A stretch of DNA of 64,000 nt from Unio delphinus (taxonomy: Eukaryota; Mollusca; Bivalvia; Unionida; Unionidae). The stretch covers positions 8,949,501 to 9,013,500 of the forward strand of contig JAQISU010000057.1 of the NCBI GenBank assembly GCA_029339505.1, given 5' to 3'. Below are positions 1-10,786 of this stretch, in pieces (the stretch's first letter is position 1; each line of letters begins with the position of its first letter). The position numbers were made by a program, and so were the translations under genes. The notes under the pieces were generated by a model. It saw only the letters and a program-made list of their open reading frames with translations. It did no database searches and was not told where the DNA came from.

Positions 1-438
1 TTCGGCCGAAGCCAAAAAGTTAGCTTTCGGTTTGCTTTCAGTTTCGGCCGAAACTGATATTGACTTTCGGTCATCAGCCTAAGATCTTTTTTTAACTTTC
101 AGAATGCAACGCTTGTGCTGCGTCTATTACTCTGTTTGTCGGCCGGTCAGTCGGCGATAAGCAATTTGACATTTAGCGAAGTCCACTTACTGCAGGCTCT
201 GAACGATTACTTATAGATTCGTTTTTAATTAGTGTAGCATTGCATCATGATCCAGGCCTATGTAATAAATCTTGTGTTCGGCAACTTCGGTTTATCTTTC
301 GGTTTCGGTTTCGGTTGAATGTGATGTTAAACTTTCGGTTTCAGTTTAAGTTTCGGTTTCGGCCGAAAGTCAATTTATAACTTTCGTTCTGGTTTCGTTT
401 TCGGCCGATACCAGAATTTTAGTTTCTGTCGGCGTCTA
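1..438. repeat. TTCGG-rich degenerate interspersed region
   Basis: The sequence repeatedly shows TTTCGG, GGTTTCGG and the palindrome TTTCGGCCGAAA (near 1, 50, 285-330, 345-370 and 400), mixed with ordinary sequence. It looks like the subterminal part of a DNA transposon or a decayed short tandem repeat. No coding frame is seen. It ends abruptly where homology to the ~170-bp-repeat element starts at about 440, so this is a junction between two repeats. The superfamily is unknown. Confidence 0.45.
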
Positions 439-439
439 G

Positions 440-1065
440 ATCCTAATATTTGACAAAGTTTGAGGCGTCATGTAAGACAAGATATCAGTATCAATGTTAA
501 ATTAATCAATGAGTTTATTGCAACTAGAATATGCTGAATGACATTGGATGAAGTGTGCAATATTTGCAAAGCAATTGATACCCTCACCTAATTGAACAAA
601 AGTTTTGATTATTTTTGTCTTAATCTTTGGCTATATTTAGGCTCTCGTACCTCATATCAATTTCTACGTACAATTTATGAAGGAATCGATTGGAGAAGGA
701 ATCTCTGAGATGACACTGTCTAAAATGTGCAATATTATCAAAATACCGTTGTGTGTACCATTTTCTTTTATCTTTGACTACTAATAAACATATTTGTAAA
801 AAAAAAAAAATATATGAGAAATTGGTGGTTACGATTGAACACAATATAACTACTGCTATAGTTCAAATCAAAAGTTATAGTAAAGTTCATATTGTGTCAT
901 TGGGAAAGAGAATATTAAAGGAATACATTTGCTACGGTTATATTAACTAGATTTCTCCATGTGAGGCCATTTGTTTTAATTACGTGACAATATGGTGTCG
1001 GCGTTCGCCTGACTTAGTATAGCGGAGTGCAACGCAGGGAGCATACTAAGCAAGTAACCAGACTA
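440..1065 (+). mobile_element. Right arm and terminus of inverted-arm element (copy R1)
   Basis: This stretch is collinear with 17755-18519. Shared blocks include GTGCAATATTTGCAAAGCAA, GGAATCTCTGAGATGAC, GTGCAATATTATCAAAATA, GAGGCCATTTGTTTTAAT, and a terminal head GCGGAGTGCAACGCAGGGAG ending in AACCAGAC at 1063. The head can fold through TTAGTAT/ATACTAA. The left side is cut at about 440 by the TTCGG region, and no partner arm is visible in the window to its left. No coding capacity is seen; the short frames within it are repeat sequence. Same family as the elements at 8.8-18.5 kb. Confidence 0.75.
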
Positions 1066-2484
1066 TTATAGTTACCAGGTATTGCTTCTGTTCCATTCTT
1101 CTTATGAATAACAAAATCCTCATAATTTTCATGCAAGTTAGTTTATTTGAAGTCTTTCCCATACTTATTTAGTTTATCAATATTTTCGGTACATACTTGG
1201 TATATTTTTCTAATTTAGCGATGATTACCTTTAATTGAATGCACAAAAAATTAAGTTATAATGTCTACAAATAAGAAGACAAATATTTTATTTTCTTGTA
1301 GGCCTCAAGGTGTATTGGACTACAGTGTTTTATTTTCTTGTAGGCCTCAAGGTGTATGGGAGTACACCTGCCAATGTGATATTGATAACCAGGGCAACGT
1401 CAAATGTTTCCTTGGGAGTCAGCCGCACAATTTGTTTTAGAGCTCACACAGGATCAGATGTATCGGCATCTGCTGCATTGGAGTTTTTGCTGAGTTATGT
1501 GAAATAGATGTCCCTTTATATATTGTTTTTTTACTCTTCCCTTTTATGCTATGTATGATTTTCTGTTTGACTTTAGATTTGATTCTATGCAATTTGCAAA
1601 CAGTAGCAACACAAACTTCTCTAAATAGCAACAGTTTTAGAACAATATGTGCTGGCCAGTGTGAAACTGATGCAAAGGTCACCTTCCTAGTGTTCTCAAA
1701 ATACATTATCCATACATACTGTATTATCAGCAGATAAAATAAAATTAATCTGGGTATAGAATTTCATTGTTTAAGTTTCCCAAATGATGTGGTTTAGTTT
1801 GCAAACATCGGTCCATACATTTTATGTTACCTGAGGAGTTGCCTCCCTTACGATCTACCTCAGCTATCACTGTTCTGGAATAGATTTGACCGACTTCGTG
1901 AAATCAGTGAGAGAGGTCTAGTCGGTTTATTTATGACTTAGCACGCACATTTTGCAGTTATTTTACGAGAAAATCAGCTTGGTAGTTTTCTCATCTTTTA
2001 TTCATTACATTCTGAGATTTCATAAATAGTTCTATTTTTGCTACGAGGTATCACTGACATCACTAGGTACAGCCATTACAGGATATATTAGCTATGAAAA
2101 ATGACAACATTGAAAGTGAGTACAGTGGGTTTTTTTATTGTAGGTCTCATAAAAGTTGCTAAATATCATAGCTCTCGATCATCGACAACTGCCATACATC
2201 ATAGAAAACAGATGATTGTGAATTTTACACTTGGTGAAGATCTATTTTATTCCGATTTGGCCAAAGTTATGAAACTAAGAATCGTATACCCATATCCGAT
2301 TGTTATATACATTGTTAAATGTATCGCTGGATAAAAGCTATCAATTGTATATGGAATTAACCTGATTGCCATGGGCACATTCTCAAATGCATGCTTTTTA
2401 CAAAAAGCATTGGGTTGTTTTCATTTCTTTCTTCAGTGTAATATTATTCTTGTCTGACATTGTCGGATGAAATTTCACCAAATA
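1066..2484. other. No gene supported
   Basis: AT-rich sequence. A direct duplication of TTTTCTTGTAGGCCTCAAGG occurs at about 1292-1311 and 1332-1351 (period about 40 bp). Nothing else is recognised; frames of 63-89 codons here have no recognisable motif. Confidence 0.5.
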
Positions 2485-2499
2485 AACTGTCCAGTGAGA

Positions 2500-2753
2500 G
2501 GGGCTACGAGTGGCCAAGTGATCTAAAGCGATTTCCGTTACGGATCACCGCCGTCTCACCTCTGTCTGTGTGTGTTCGAGTATAAGATTCGGCTAATGTA
2601 GTTATGTGAGAAAGCTTGCCAGTAGCTTCTCGTGGGTCGGTTGTTCTTTCCGGGATTTTTCCCGGGTTCTTCCTCCACCAATAATACTAGCCGGCATGTA
2701 TAGCCTATCGTATGCTGAAAAATGGCGTTATACCCTAAAACAACAACAACAAC
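2500..2753 (+). mobile_element. tRNA-derived SINE, full length, with 15-bp target duplication
   Basis: The head is tRNA-like: GTGGCCAAGTGATCTAAAGC (A-box region) followed by TGTGTTCGAGT (B-box-like, imperfect). The central block TTCTTTCCGGGATTTTTCCC...TTCTTCCTCCACC resembles the V-domain of V-SINEs. The 3' end is GCTGAAAAATGGCGTTATAC plus an (AAC)n tail. A perfect 15-bp duplication, AACTGTCCAGTGAGA, flanks it at 2485-2499 and 2754-2768, as expected for LINE-mediated retroposition. Other copies are at 6842-7042 (minus) and 51332-51588 (plus). The assignment to a molluscan V-SINE such as RUDI is inference. The internal pol III promoter would drive transcription rightwards. Confidence 0.88.
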
Positions 2754-2768
2754 AACTGTCCAGTGAGA

Positions 2769-3669
2769 CCGAAGATATATTATTATTATCACCGATGAGC
2801 TTTGCATTGGGAAATAATCCGCAGTAATTACGCCACAACTGACATTTTCCTATTGACCTGTGACGTGATCCCTATTCAACCATTCGTGATATTGCATGCC
2901 AAAACATTCCTTTCCAGCACTACCCGACCACCACCCACCCCTCCCAAAAAGTGTGATGCTCAAAAGCCAAGTTGGACAAGTGATAAAGATAAAGCAGTCT
3001 TCCTTGAAATAGAGCAATAAATAGTAGAGGGGCTTCAGTAATCAAGTAGAGTGAACTATAAGCATGTAACCTATAACCTTCATGTATGTGCACGCTTGTA
3101 TAAATGTAGTCTTAATTATGTGGAAGGCCATTCATTATTCAAAATCAAAACCGAAAATGCATAAAACATAAAAATGACAAAATATAAAATAATATGAGAA
3201 AATAAACATAATAACTGAAGAAGAAAAAAAACCCTCAGAAACGTGACACAACGGAAGTGATATCCATAAGCGACACATTTACATTTGCACCTAAAATGAG
3301 AATTATAACTCGTCCTAAAAAAAATATACAGTGTCTGCATATAAAAGAAGAAATCAGACTCGGTCATGAATGGGTGATACCTTTAAAAGATACATTCGCA
3401 GCTCTAAAAATGAAGAAATAAAAAATGAAAGAGTAGTTGATCAGGGCGTAACATTTGTTTTAACATAGAATCTTTAATTCGTGAAAACCATCAATGATCG
3501 TAATGCATGTTTTAAAGAGGATCGTTTGCTAAAGTTGACAACCTGGGTTCAATCACCGAAAAGAAGATGAAAATAAGATGAAAAAAAAAAAACGTTTCCG
3601 AATGATCTCAAATCACAATCTGCCAACAGTCATTCTTATAAAGCATCTACAAGATCTGTCAGAAAGGAA
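2769..3669. other. No gene supported
   Basis: AT-rich with A-runs. The frames at 2802-3020 (plus) and 3116-3367 (minus) are low-complexity or unrecognised and no splice context was found. Confidence 0.5.
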
Positions 3670-4410
3670 TGATCAATTGCTTTCCGTGACTACATGGAAA
3701 TGGTAAATTGCTTTCCTTGCCTACAAGAGAATGGTAAATTGCTTTACATGACTAAAATGCAATGGTAAATTGCATTCCTTGCCTACAAGAGAATGGTAAA
3801 TTGCTTTCCTTGCTTACAAGAGAATGGTAAATTGCTTTTCTTGCCTACAAGAGAATGGTAAATTGCTTTCTTTGCCTACAAGAGAATGGTAAATTACTTT
3901 CCATGACTACAAGAGAGTGGTAATTTGCTTTCCTTGCCTACAAGAGAACGGTAAATTGCTTTCCTTGCCTACAAAAGAATGGTAAATTGCTTTCCATGAC
4001 TACAAGGGAATGGTAAATTACTTTCCATGACTACAAGAGAATGGTAATTTGCTTTCCTTGCCTACAAGAGAATGGTAAATTGCTTTCCTTGCCTACAAGA
4101 GAATGGTAAATTGCATTCCTTGCCTACAAGAGAATGGTAAATTGCTTTCCATGACTACAAGAGAATGGTAATTTGCTTTCCTTGCCTACAAGAGAATGGT
4201 AAATTGCATTCCTTGCCTACAAGAGAATGGTAAATTGCTTTCCATGACTACAAGGGAATGGTAAATTACTTTCATTGCCTACACGAGAATGGTAAATTGC
4301 TTTCCTTGCCTACAAGAGAATGGTAAATTGCTTTCCATGACTACAAGAGAATGGTAAATTGCTTTCCTTGCCTACAAAAGAATGGTAAATTGCTTTCCTT
4401 GACTACAAAG
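3670..4410 (+). repeat. 31-bp minisatellite, about 24 units
   Basis: The unit is GGTAAATTGCTTTCC followed by TTGCCTACAAGAGAAT. Two interspersed variants differ at the centre (TTGCC versus ATGAC), and minor variants carry GCATTCC or ATTACTT. The period of 31 bp is not a multiple of 3, so the short frames running through it are incidental. It is a tandem array with no evident function. Confidence 0.95.
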
Positions 4411-4499
4411 TTTTACATCACCCTAAGGTTATCGAGCGAATACAAAATGAGAGGGAAAGAGAGGATATATTTCGGTATATTTAAATATATGTCTGCTTT

Positions 4500-4565
4500 A
4501 CGTGCCATCTTTGGGTATAACGGTACCAATTGTTCAACCCTAGGTGGGCGGAGCTTCAGATGTAG
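4500..4565 (+). repeat. Short dispersed repeat fragment
   Basis: GGTATAACGGTACCAATTG...GGTGGGCGGAGC matches in inverted orientation the stretch at 21905-22005 (TATAACGGTACC..GGTGGGCGGAG after reverse complementing). It is an unclassified interspersed repeat fragment. Confidence 0.6.
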
Positions 4566-4599
4566 GGAACACTGCATTACGAAATAAACAACAACACTA

Positions 4600-5942
4600 T
4601 ATTGACAGTCGTTTAAGAATAACATGTAATAAATCTTCAGAAAATAGCACAAGTTGGCTTTGAATGGGGGCTTTTGTAATTTTAGCTATACCAGATATAG
4701 ACTGATGGCTTTACGTCTGTGTGTCAACTCCAAGATTAGCATACAGGCAAAAAAATATAAGTTATGTAAAGATAATATAGTTGATTTTGGCCAAATATTT
4801 ACTATTTACCTGCAAAAGATGAAAACCCATGTACTAAAACCCCATCTCTCTTGTTCTTGTAAAGAATGGTATAGACCATGATAAAGAACACTCTTAGTTC
4901 ACTTGTAGAAAGATCATTTGTATCGTTTAGAATATTCTGGTATTGGTAATATTAGGAATTTTAGTAAAGATACGGTATTCTTTACCACTTTGAATTTAAT
5001 TCTCCTGCTCTAATTGTCAATTTTGCATACTTTCCAGCCTTAAAATTGTTTATGCAATTTATTTAGTTAAGTTCCCTTGCATTCTCTATTGTTGAAGTAG
5101 CAGGAAAACCAATAGGCAAGACCAGTGTCTTCAAGTCAGCCTTTCCCCTCGACACGTGTTTAAGCCCAATTATAAGCTAATATTGAATATTCAATTAAAT
5201 ATATTTCTGTCCAGCTATCCTGTAAAATTTCCATATTAATAACAAAATTACTGAGTGATAATCAATTTAGTCACATTGCCCACTCATTCAATACAAGTCC
5301 ACACTGTTCTTCGGACTTTGCATCCCATCGTAAGAATCGAGTCTGGCGTGGGATCATATCTTCATGTTTATGGAAGGCTGCACTCTACATGCCGGCATTG
5401 TAGAGAACATTAACTATGTAATATATAATAGCAGCCCTATGTCACAAAACAAAATAAAATCAGTTTTGGGGTCTCCACTACATATAGCAGTCTGCATTGT
5501 AGGTTGTCACTTTATCAGTAATGTATTTTTGGATAATTTAATTGCATTGAAGTTAATACATGTGTTCATGAACTCAGATATATATTACATGGATACTATA
5601 TTGGAGGAAGACCACACCTTATGTATATCATTCAGTTATCTCCCTTACACCAAACATAACATTTCAAGATATAAAAACTCACATTTTCAGTGATTGGTTA
5701 TGAAAATAAAGAGAAGATTGTGAAATATTATATTAGTCCTCAGTCGTGATGCAAATGTAACTAGAAATGATTTAATAATTTCTCACAGTAAAGTTTACAA
5801 GTTTAAATACTGATAAAGTATGTTTTGTTTGGTTTAGGTACTTTTCTGCCTAACTGAAGCACTGTATTGATAATTTCTTATGTAGAAAAAATATAAATTA
5901 TGTGCATCTATATTATCTACATTATTCACCCTTTTATATTAG
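4600..5942. other. No gene supported
   Basis: AT-rich. A 109-codon frame at 5364-5693 (plus) is hydrophobic-rich, has no motif and no splice or poly(A) context, and is compatible with chance in sequence of this composition. Confidence 0.5.
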
Positions 5943-6058
5943 ATGGGAATGAACACCACTTCACCTCAAAATTTGGTGTCTGTAAGGGATGTTATAGCAC
6001 AGGTGCCTTTGAACTGTCCTTGGACCTATGGGGGCACAGCCTCCATATCTTGTCTAAG
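5943..6058 (+). CDS. Putative internal exon, unrecognised
   Basis: A 116-bp block lies between a plausible 3' splice site (CACCCTTTTATATTAG, AG at 5941-5942) and a near-consensus 5' splice site (CTAAG then GTAAGG, GT at 6059-6060). Two frames are open across it: one starts MGMNTTSPQ, and the other ends LHILSK exactly on the donor. Base composition inside is more balanced than in the flanks. No domain is recognised and no partner exon was found nearby. It could be an exon of an unseen gene, a pseudo-exon or part of an old repeat. Confidence 0.3.
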
Positions 6059-6841
6059 GTAAGGTCATCAAGCTTTCATTCTCATTTTTCTCATTGCTGC
6101 TTTTCTCATTTTTAATTTCTTCATCATAAGCTACACCTTCCGTTTTGATACAAACTTTCCCGTTTCTAACTCGACTGGACTCACTATACTTATTGTTTAT
6201 CTTTGACATTTTCATGTACTATTTCCCCACATTTCACCCAAAATCCAACATAACCAACAAATCTGACATAACCACTTAGAAGCTGTGATCTACTATATTT
6301 GGTGTCAAATTGGCTTATTGCATCATCTTTATTCACAACACAAAGGTGGGGAGCTTTCTGTTTGTATGACACAGAGGATTAGTGACCTCGTGTATCTGCA
6401 GACAGTTTAAAGTGTTCACAGCTTTATAATAAGATTGGATCATGTTCACCTGTCTCTGATATTAAGTTCTGCATCAAAATAAAGTCATTCAGTTTAGGTG
6501 AATTGTACTTTTTGAATGAGAAGTACATACTAATTGGTACATTGACCTTTGACCTAGTTATTATATAATATTATATAATGTGATTTATCCAATATCACCA
6601 AAACGGAAGTTCAATAAGTACTGATATGAATAAAACAAAACCCATAGTTTTATTTTATTACCAAAATATAGCTTGGTCGTAAACCATAAATATAAACAAG
6701 CAAGTAAAATAGTTCAAATACCATTACATACACATTAATATAAGACACACCATGGTACCTCCTAAAATTGTTTTTGACAAACGAGACTACGTACACTTGT
6801 TGCTTGTACAGTCATGACCTGTATCACAGATTGTTGAAAAA
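6059..6841. other. No gene supported
   Basis: AT-rich stretch with no recognisable coding or repeat signal. Confidence 0.5.
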
Positions 6842-7042
6842 ATTAGGCTATAAATGACGGCCAGTATAAATGGTTAAGGAAGAACCCGGAAAACTCCGGA
6901 AAGAACCACCGACCCACGTGAAGTTACTGGCAAGCTTTCTCGCATACCCACATTGGCCGAATTCGAGACTCGAACCCACGAAGACAGAGGTGAGATGGCA
7001 GTGATCCGTAACGGGGAGCGCTTTAGACCACTCGGCCACTAA
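6842..7042 (-). mobile_element. tRNA-derived V-type SINE, 3'-truncated
   Basis: Read on the minus strand it begins GTGGCCGAGTGGTCTAAAGC, with a good B-box GGGTTCGAGTC. The same central block as the 2500-2753 copy follows (GTGGGTCGGTGGTTCTTTCC, TTCTTCCTTAACC). Homology stops after TATAGCCTAA, so the GCTGAAAAATGGCGTTA tail and (AAC)n are missing. The tRNA head is better preserved here than in the copy at 2500. Confidence 0.85.
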
Positions 7043-7261
7043 CTAAAATGTAACGTAGTGAAAGTTATGGATACACTTAGATGAAAAAAGAATATATATG
7101 TGTTTGTGTGTTTGTGTGTGTGGAGGGTTGATAATAATAATAATAAAAAAGAAATGAACAATGACCGGCTTTGAGTCTTAATGTCAGCTGTCAAGATTCT
7201 AATATTTCAAAGGAAATGCCAGGAAGTGTGTGTATGGCCGAATGGCAGTGATCCGTACCGA

Positions 7262-7395
7262 TTTGTCCTTGTCAAATTGAGAATCTAACATTGTTCTCTA
7301 TGACAGTGTGATGTGCATGCTGAAGTAGGATAGAAATTGTATTCTTTCACAAAACATTAACATTGAGGTCTATGGAAAAACAATCGTTGCCGCGA
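7262..7395 (+). repeat. Dispersed repeat fragment, unclassified
   Basis: CTTGTCAAATTGA..GTTCTC..TGACAGTGTG..GCTGAAGTAGGA..ACAAAACATTA.CATTGAGGTCTATGG matches 21540-21665 in inverted orientation over roughly 130 bp. The element type is unknown. Confidence 0.7.
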
Positions 7396-8754
7396 TACTT
7401 TTAGCGCAACATATTGCGAGAAAGTCTGGCTCTCTTTGACTAATGGGAAGAAACTCTTAAGTTCGACTATGAGAAGCTGGAGTTTGCTCCCTTAAATCAC
7501 AAAATTCACTGTTTGAAATATTAATTTAGTTATATAAGTTATTCGTTTGCTTTGCAAAAGCAAACAAGTGAAAGAGATCACTATGCTGACGGCAGTATCT
7601 AGTACCATAAGCAATGTAATATGCAGTATCTAGAACAATAAGCAGAGTGATATGTGGTATCAGGAGCAATTTAATTGCTATTTTATTTCTCTTTCTGCTT
7701 TATGTATAGTGTAGTGAATATGCGCCATTTATAAAAAAAAAAACATAAACCAAATTTCAAATTAACTGTTTTGATCGGGCGAGAAAAGAAATAACGTGTG
7801 TGTTGCGTGTGTGCTATGGAATGGACAAACATTTGATTAAAGAAATAACAAAATCTTCATAATCGTAAAGCTTAATCTTATTTACTGATTATATTCTTTG
7901 TACAAAGTACAGGTATCAGGTATGGGTTGCTGTGTGAAATCGCTTGCACGAGCGAGAGGTCAGGGTTAGGCTCTCAAGGATAAGCCAATGAATAAAACCA
8001 TTTGCACACAGCAAACTGTGTTTGATCGATAGCTTTACATGATCGACATTAACTGCGCATGTCAAATACCTATACAGGGCTCAACAAAACTTTTCGTCCT
8101 GTGCGGGTAAAACTTGGCTTTACTGAGGCAAACTCGACAACATGTTCATCCCTGGACCGAGCAGATATATATACCTTTTCGAACCATGATTACATTGTTT
8201 TACATCTAGTATGCGCCAATTTTCTACTGCTTTTGTTGTGGGGTTTTCTTCCCTAATTGTTTTGTGTACTAACTTGAGAAATTTGAGTTTCATACCTAGC
8301 GTTCGATTTTGTACATGGTATTTGCATTTAGAGTGAAACTATTTTAGCAATTTGGGAATCATTTTAATGTGAATTAATTCCTTTTTCTCCTTCATATCAC
8401 GCAATTTTACGAGTTAGACACGTGATATGTCAAGAACCAAAGAATGTCAACATTGACATTTCCTCTGGTCAGATAGTATTATGCTAGCCCCAGGTCAACA
8501 ATATTCTCAAGAATGGATAACTTAATTAATACATTGTCACACGCTAACGCTTGGACACTTGCAAATATCTGTAGCGGTATGTGATAAATTTTCACAATAC
8601 ATATATTACTAGCTTGCCTTAGAAAAAAAAATCTATCAAGTGTCTTCTCCGATTCCCGATAATTTTCAAAAAAGGAACGCCATAATAATCAATGTATGCA
8701 TCACATAATGTCCATACAATATCTGATTGGTCGTAATTTAATGGAAGTCATAAC
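7396..8754. other. No gene supported
   Basis: AT-rich. A short imperfect duplication of ATATGCAGTATCTAG/ATATGTGGTATCAGG lies near 7590-7670. Nothing else is recognised. Confidence 0.5.
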
Positions 8755-8847
8755 GTAATAACCTAGTCTGATTTCCTACTTAGTATGCTCTCTGCGTTGC
8801 ACTTCGCGTTTCACGGTTGCAATTGAATTACTGATCGTATACCGGTA

Positions 8848-8898
8848 GTCTGGTTCCCTGCTTAGTATGCTCCCATGCGTTGCACTCCGCTATACTAA
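8848..8898 (-). repeat. Left terminal inverted repeat of inner element
   Basis: GTCTGGTTCCCTGCTTAGTA and the following TGCTCCCATGCGTTGCACTCCG are identical, inverted, to 12739-12780. TTAGTAT...ATACTAA inside can form a stem. It is immediately interrupted at its inner edge by the element at 8899-9547. Confidence 0.85.
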
Positions 8899-9547
8899 GG
8901 TGGCAGGGTCCAGTTTCGTAAATTGGCCCCTGGCAAATTTCTTAACTTAAGGGTATGGTGTGAGTTTTTGAGCTACTATTGTGTAATAATTAAAGATATG
9001 GATAAATTTGTGAACTAGGTGTTTCCGGCTTGTGTTGTTCTTGAAATTGATGTCAGACATGTACACTTTCCATAGTTACTCTGCAGTATGTTGATTGTGA
9101 AATACCAATAGTCGGCTAGGAAGAAGAGCTAGCCTCCCATAGCAGTAGACACGTGGGTTCAAGGCAAGTAGAATATCTCAAAAACGGCATGGATGACAAC
9201 TATTATGAATTGCATCAAGCTATTTAGTAGACAATATTTTTCAAAATTTTCATCTAGGAAAAGGCCTTGCGTTTGCACTGTGAGCACCACATGCTGTCAA
9301 AAATGGCCTTCGGATGTGAAAAATGCATGTATAAAATAGGGGTTGGGGTACATAAATATTTTATTCTAAGAACTTCAGTAGACTTGTCAGGTCATGTGTG
9401 TGATATGATTATGTTGCACTACATAATACCTATCCAGAAATATGTACCTTTTTGACCTCACTCGCGTATTATATTTTTAATGAATTTTTATATTAGGCAG
9501 GTGCATGCGACATTAAATTTGTACATAAAAACTGGACCCTGCCCCCT
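8899..9547. mobile_element. MITE-like insertion with about 19-bp inverted ends
   Basis: The left end AGGTGGCAGGGTCCAGTTT (8898-8916) and the right end AAACTGGACCCTGCCCCCT are inverted copies with one difference. The insertion splits the terminal head of the inner element between CTATACTAA and GTCAGGCGAACGCC, which are adjacent in copy R1. TA on both sides would fit a TA target duplication, but one A differs from the expected empty site. The 62-codon frame within (9267-9455) has no recognisable motif. Confidence 0.7.
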
Positions 9548-10480
9548 TAGTCAGGCGAACGCCGACGCCATATTGTCACGTGATCAAAACAAATGGCCTC
9601 ACCTAGAGAGATATCGGTAATCTAACCGTGGCACATTTATTGCTTTAATATTCTGTTTGTTAGTGACACAATGCGAATTTTACTAATACTTTCGATTTGA
9701 AATATAATAGGCGCTATCTTGTGTTAAAGCTTAACCAGCAAATCGGCTACATAGGTATTTTTACAAATATTTATACAATTAGGCGACGACGAAGTATAAG
9801 GATACACACAACAATTTTTGTTAAATATTGCACCTTTCCCACTGGATCATCTCAAAAATTATATTTTCAATCGATTCCTTGATAAATTTTACGTCGAAAT
9901 TGATATGAGGTTATGTACGGCGGCTTTATTTTTTCCCAAGATTAAGACGAAAATATCGTCACATTTTACCAGGGGTGAGGGTAACAATTGTTTCGCAAAT
10001 AACGCACATTTTACACTGCGTCATCTAAAATATTTAAGTTGCAATTAATTTGTTGACCAAATTTATATAAATATGTATATATCGTTTTCCGTGACAGCCA
10101 AATTTTGTCAAATATTATGATCAATATAACAACCCTCTTCTACGAAGGGTCGAAAGTGACATTTTGTCAAATATTGCACATTTCGACTGCATCAAGTACG
10201 ACATTTCATTTGCTATCGATTACTTGATAATTATTATGTCGGACTTTGTATACGGTGGTAGATGACATCCTTAATTGGCCACAGGTTGATATCAATTCCC
10301 TTAATGAAGCAAGGGGGAGGGGGGCATCTCATTGTTCCATTTTAAATCAATTGCTTGATCAGTTTTACATTGATATTGATGTATGGATGAACATGAGTAC
10401 CCACATTTTGTGAAAGATTACGACCAAAATACCAATATTAATGTCAGTTCCATTTCAAATTGATTTCATGAAAGAAAGTG
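9548..10480 (-). mobile_element. Left arm of inner element, degenerate ~170-bp tandem units
   Basis: It begins GTCAGGCGAACGCCGACGCC, then TATTGTCACGTGATC, inverse of copy R1. Units recur with landmarks CACATTT..ACTGCGTCATC, GATTCCTTGATAAATTTTAC, CGAAATTGATATGAGG and CTACGAAGGGTCGAAAG. CACATTT-type landmarks fall near 9831, 10004 and 10178, with another unit start at about 10350, giving a spacing of about 172 bp. Later units are more diverged. No coding capacity is seen. Confidence 0.75.
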
Positions 10481-10633
10481 GCATAGCATCCCCTACAACC
10501 TGGGGGTGGGGTGAAGGGGTCTAAAATACCATCAGACAGACTTTACTGGGAGTGTGCCCTATCAATAAATCTTTGGGAGAGTATGACCCAAATTTATTGC
10601 CACATCACTTACATTGATGCTGTATGTCACATA

Positions 10634-10786
10634 CAGTAAAACCTGTCTTGAGAGACCACAATCACCATGCACAGATTTATTCATTATATCGTGTTATGAC
10701 CTCTTATGAAAGACCACTTGTCTTGACAGACTATTATTGTTTGGCAGAAGGGGAGGTCTTTCAAGACAGTTTCTACATTATTACTG
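10634..10786. mobile_element. TA-flanked MITE with inverted ends
   Basis: The left end CAGTAAAACCTGTCTTGAGA.. (10634) and the right end, read inverted, CAGTAA..AAACTGTCTTGAAAGA.. share CTGTCTTGA(G/A)AGACC, and the right copy has an 8-bp insertion. TA flanks both ends (10632-10633, 10787-10788), consistent with a Tc1/mariner-type target. The interior repeats GAAAGACCACTTGTCTTGAC-like motifs. The 73-codon frame over it is not a gene. Confidence 0.65.

Noticed and set aside
440..1065. Helitron 3' end (hairpin plus CTRR) for the inverted-arm element
   Set aside because: Although CTAA follows a stem-forming TTAGTAT/ATACTAA motif, the family ends in inverted copies with an 11-bp target duplication, which Helitrons do not make.
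2500..2600. Functional tRNA gene
   Set aside because: A- and B-box-like motifs are present but the sequence continues into a SINE body with an (AAC)n tail and target duplication, and no cloverleaf can be closed.
5364..5693. 109-codon plus-strand frame
   Set aside because: No motif or supporting context; chance is sufficient.
9152..9165. B-box-like GTGGGTTCAAGG as a pol III gene
   Set aside because: No A box at the right spacing and it lies inside a MITE-like insertion.
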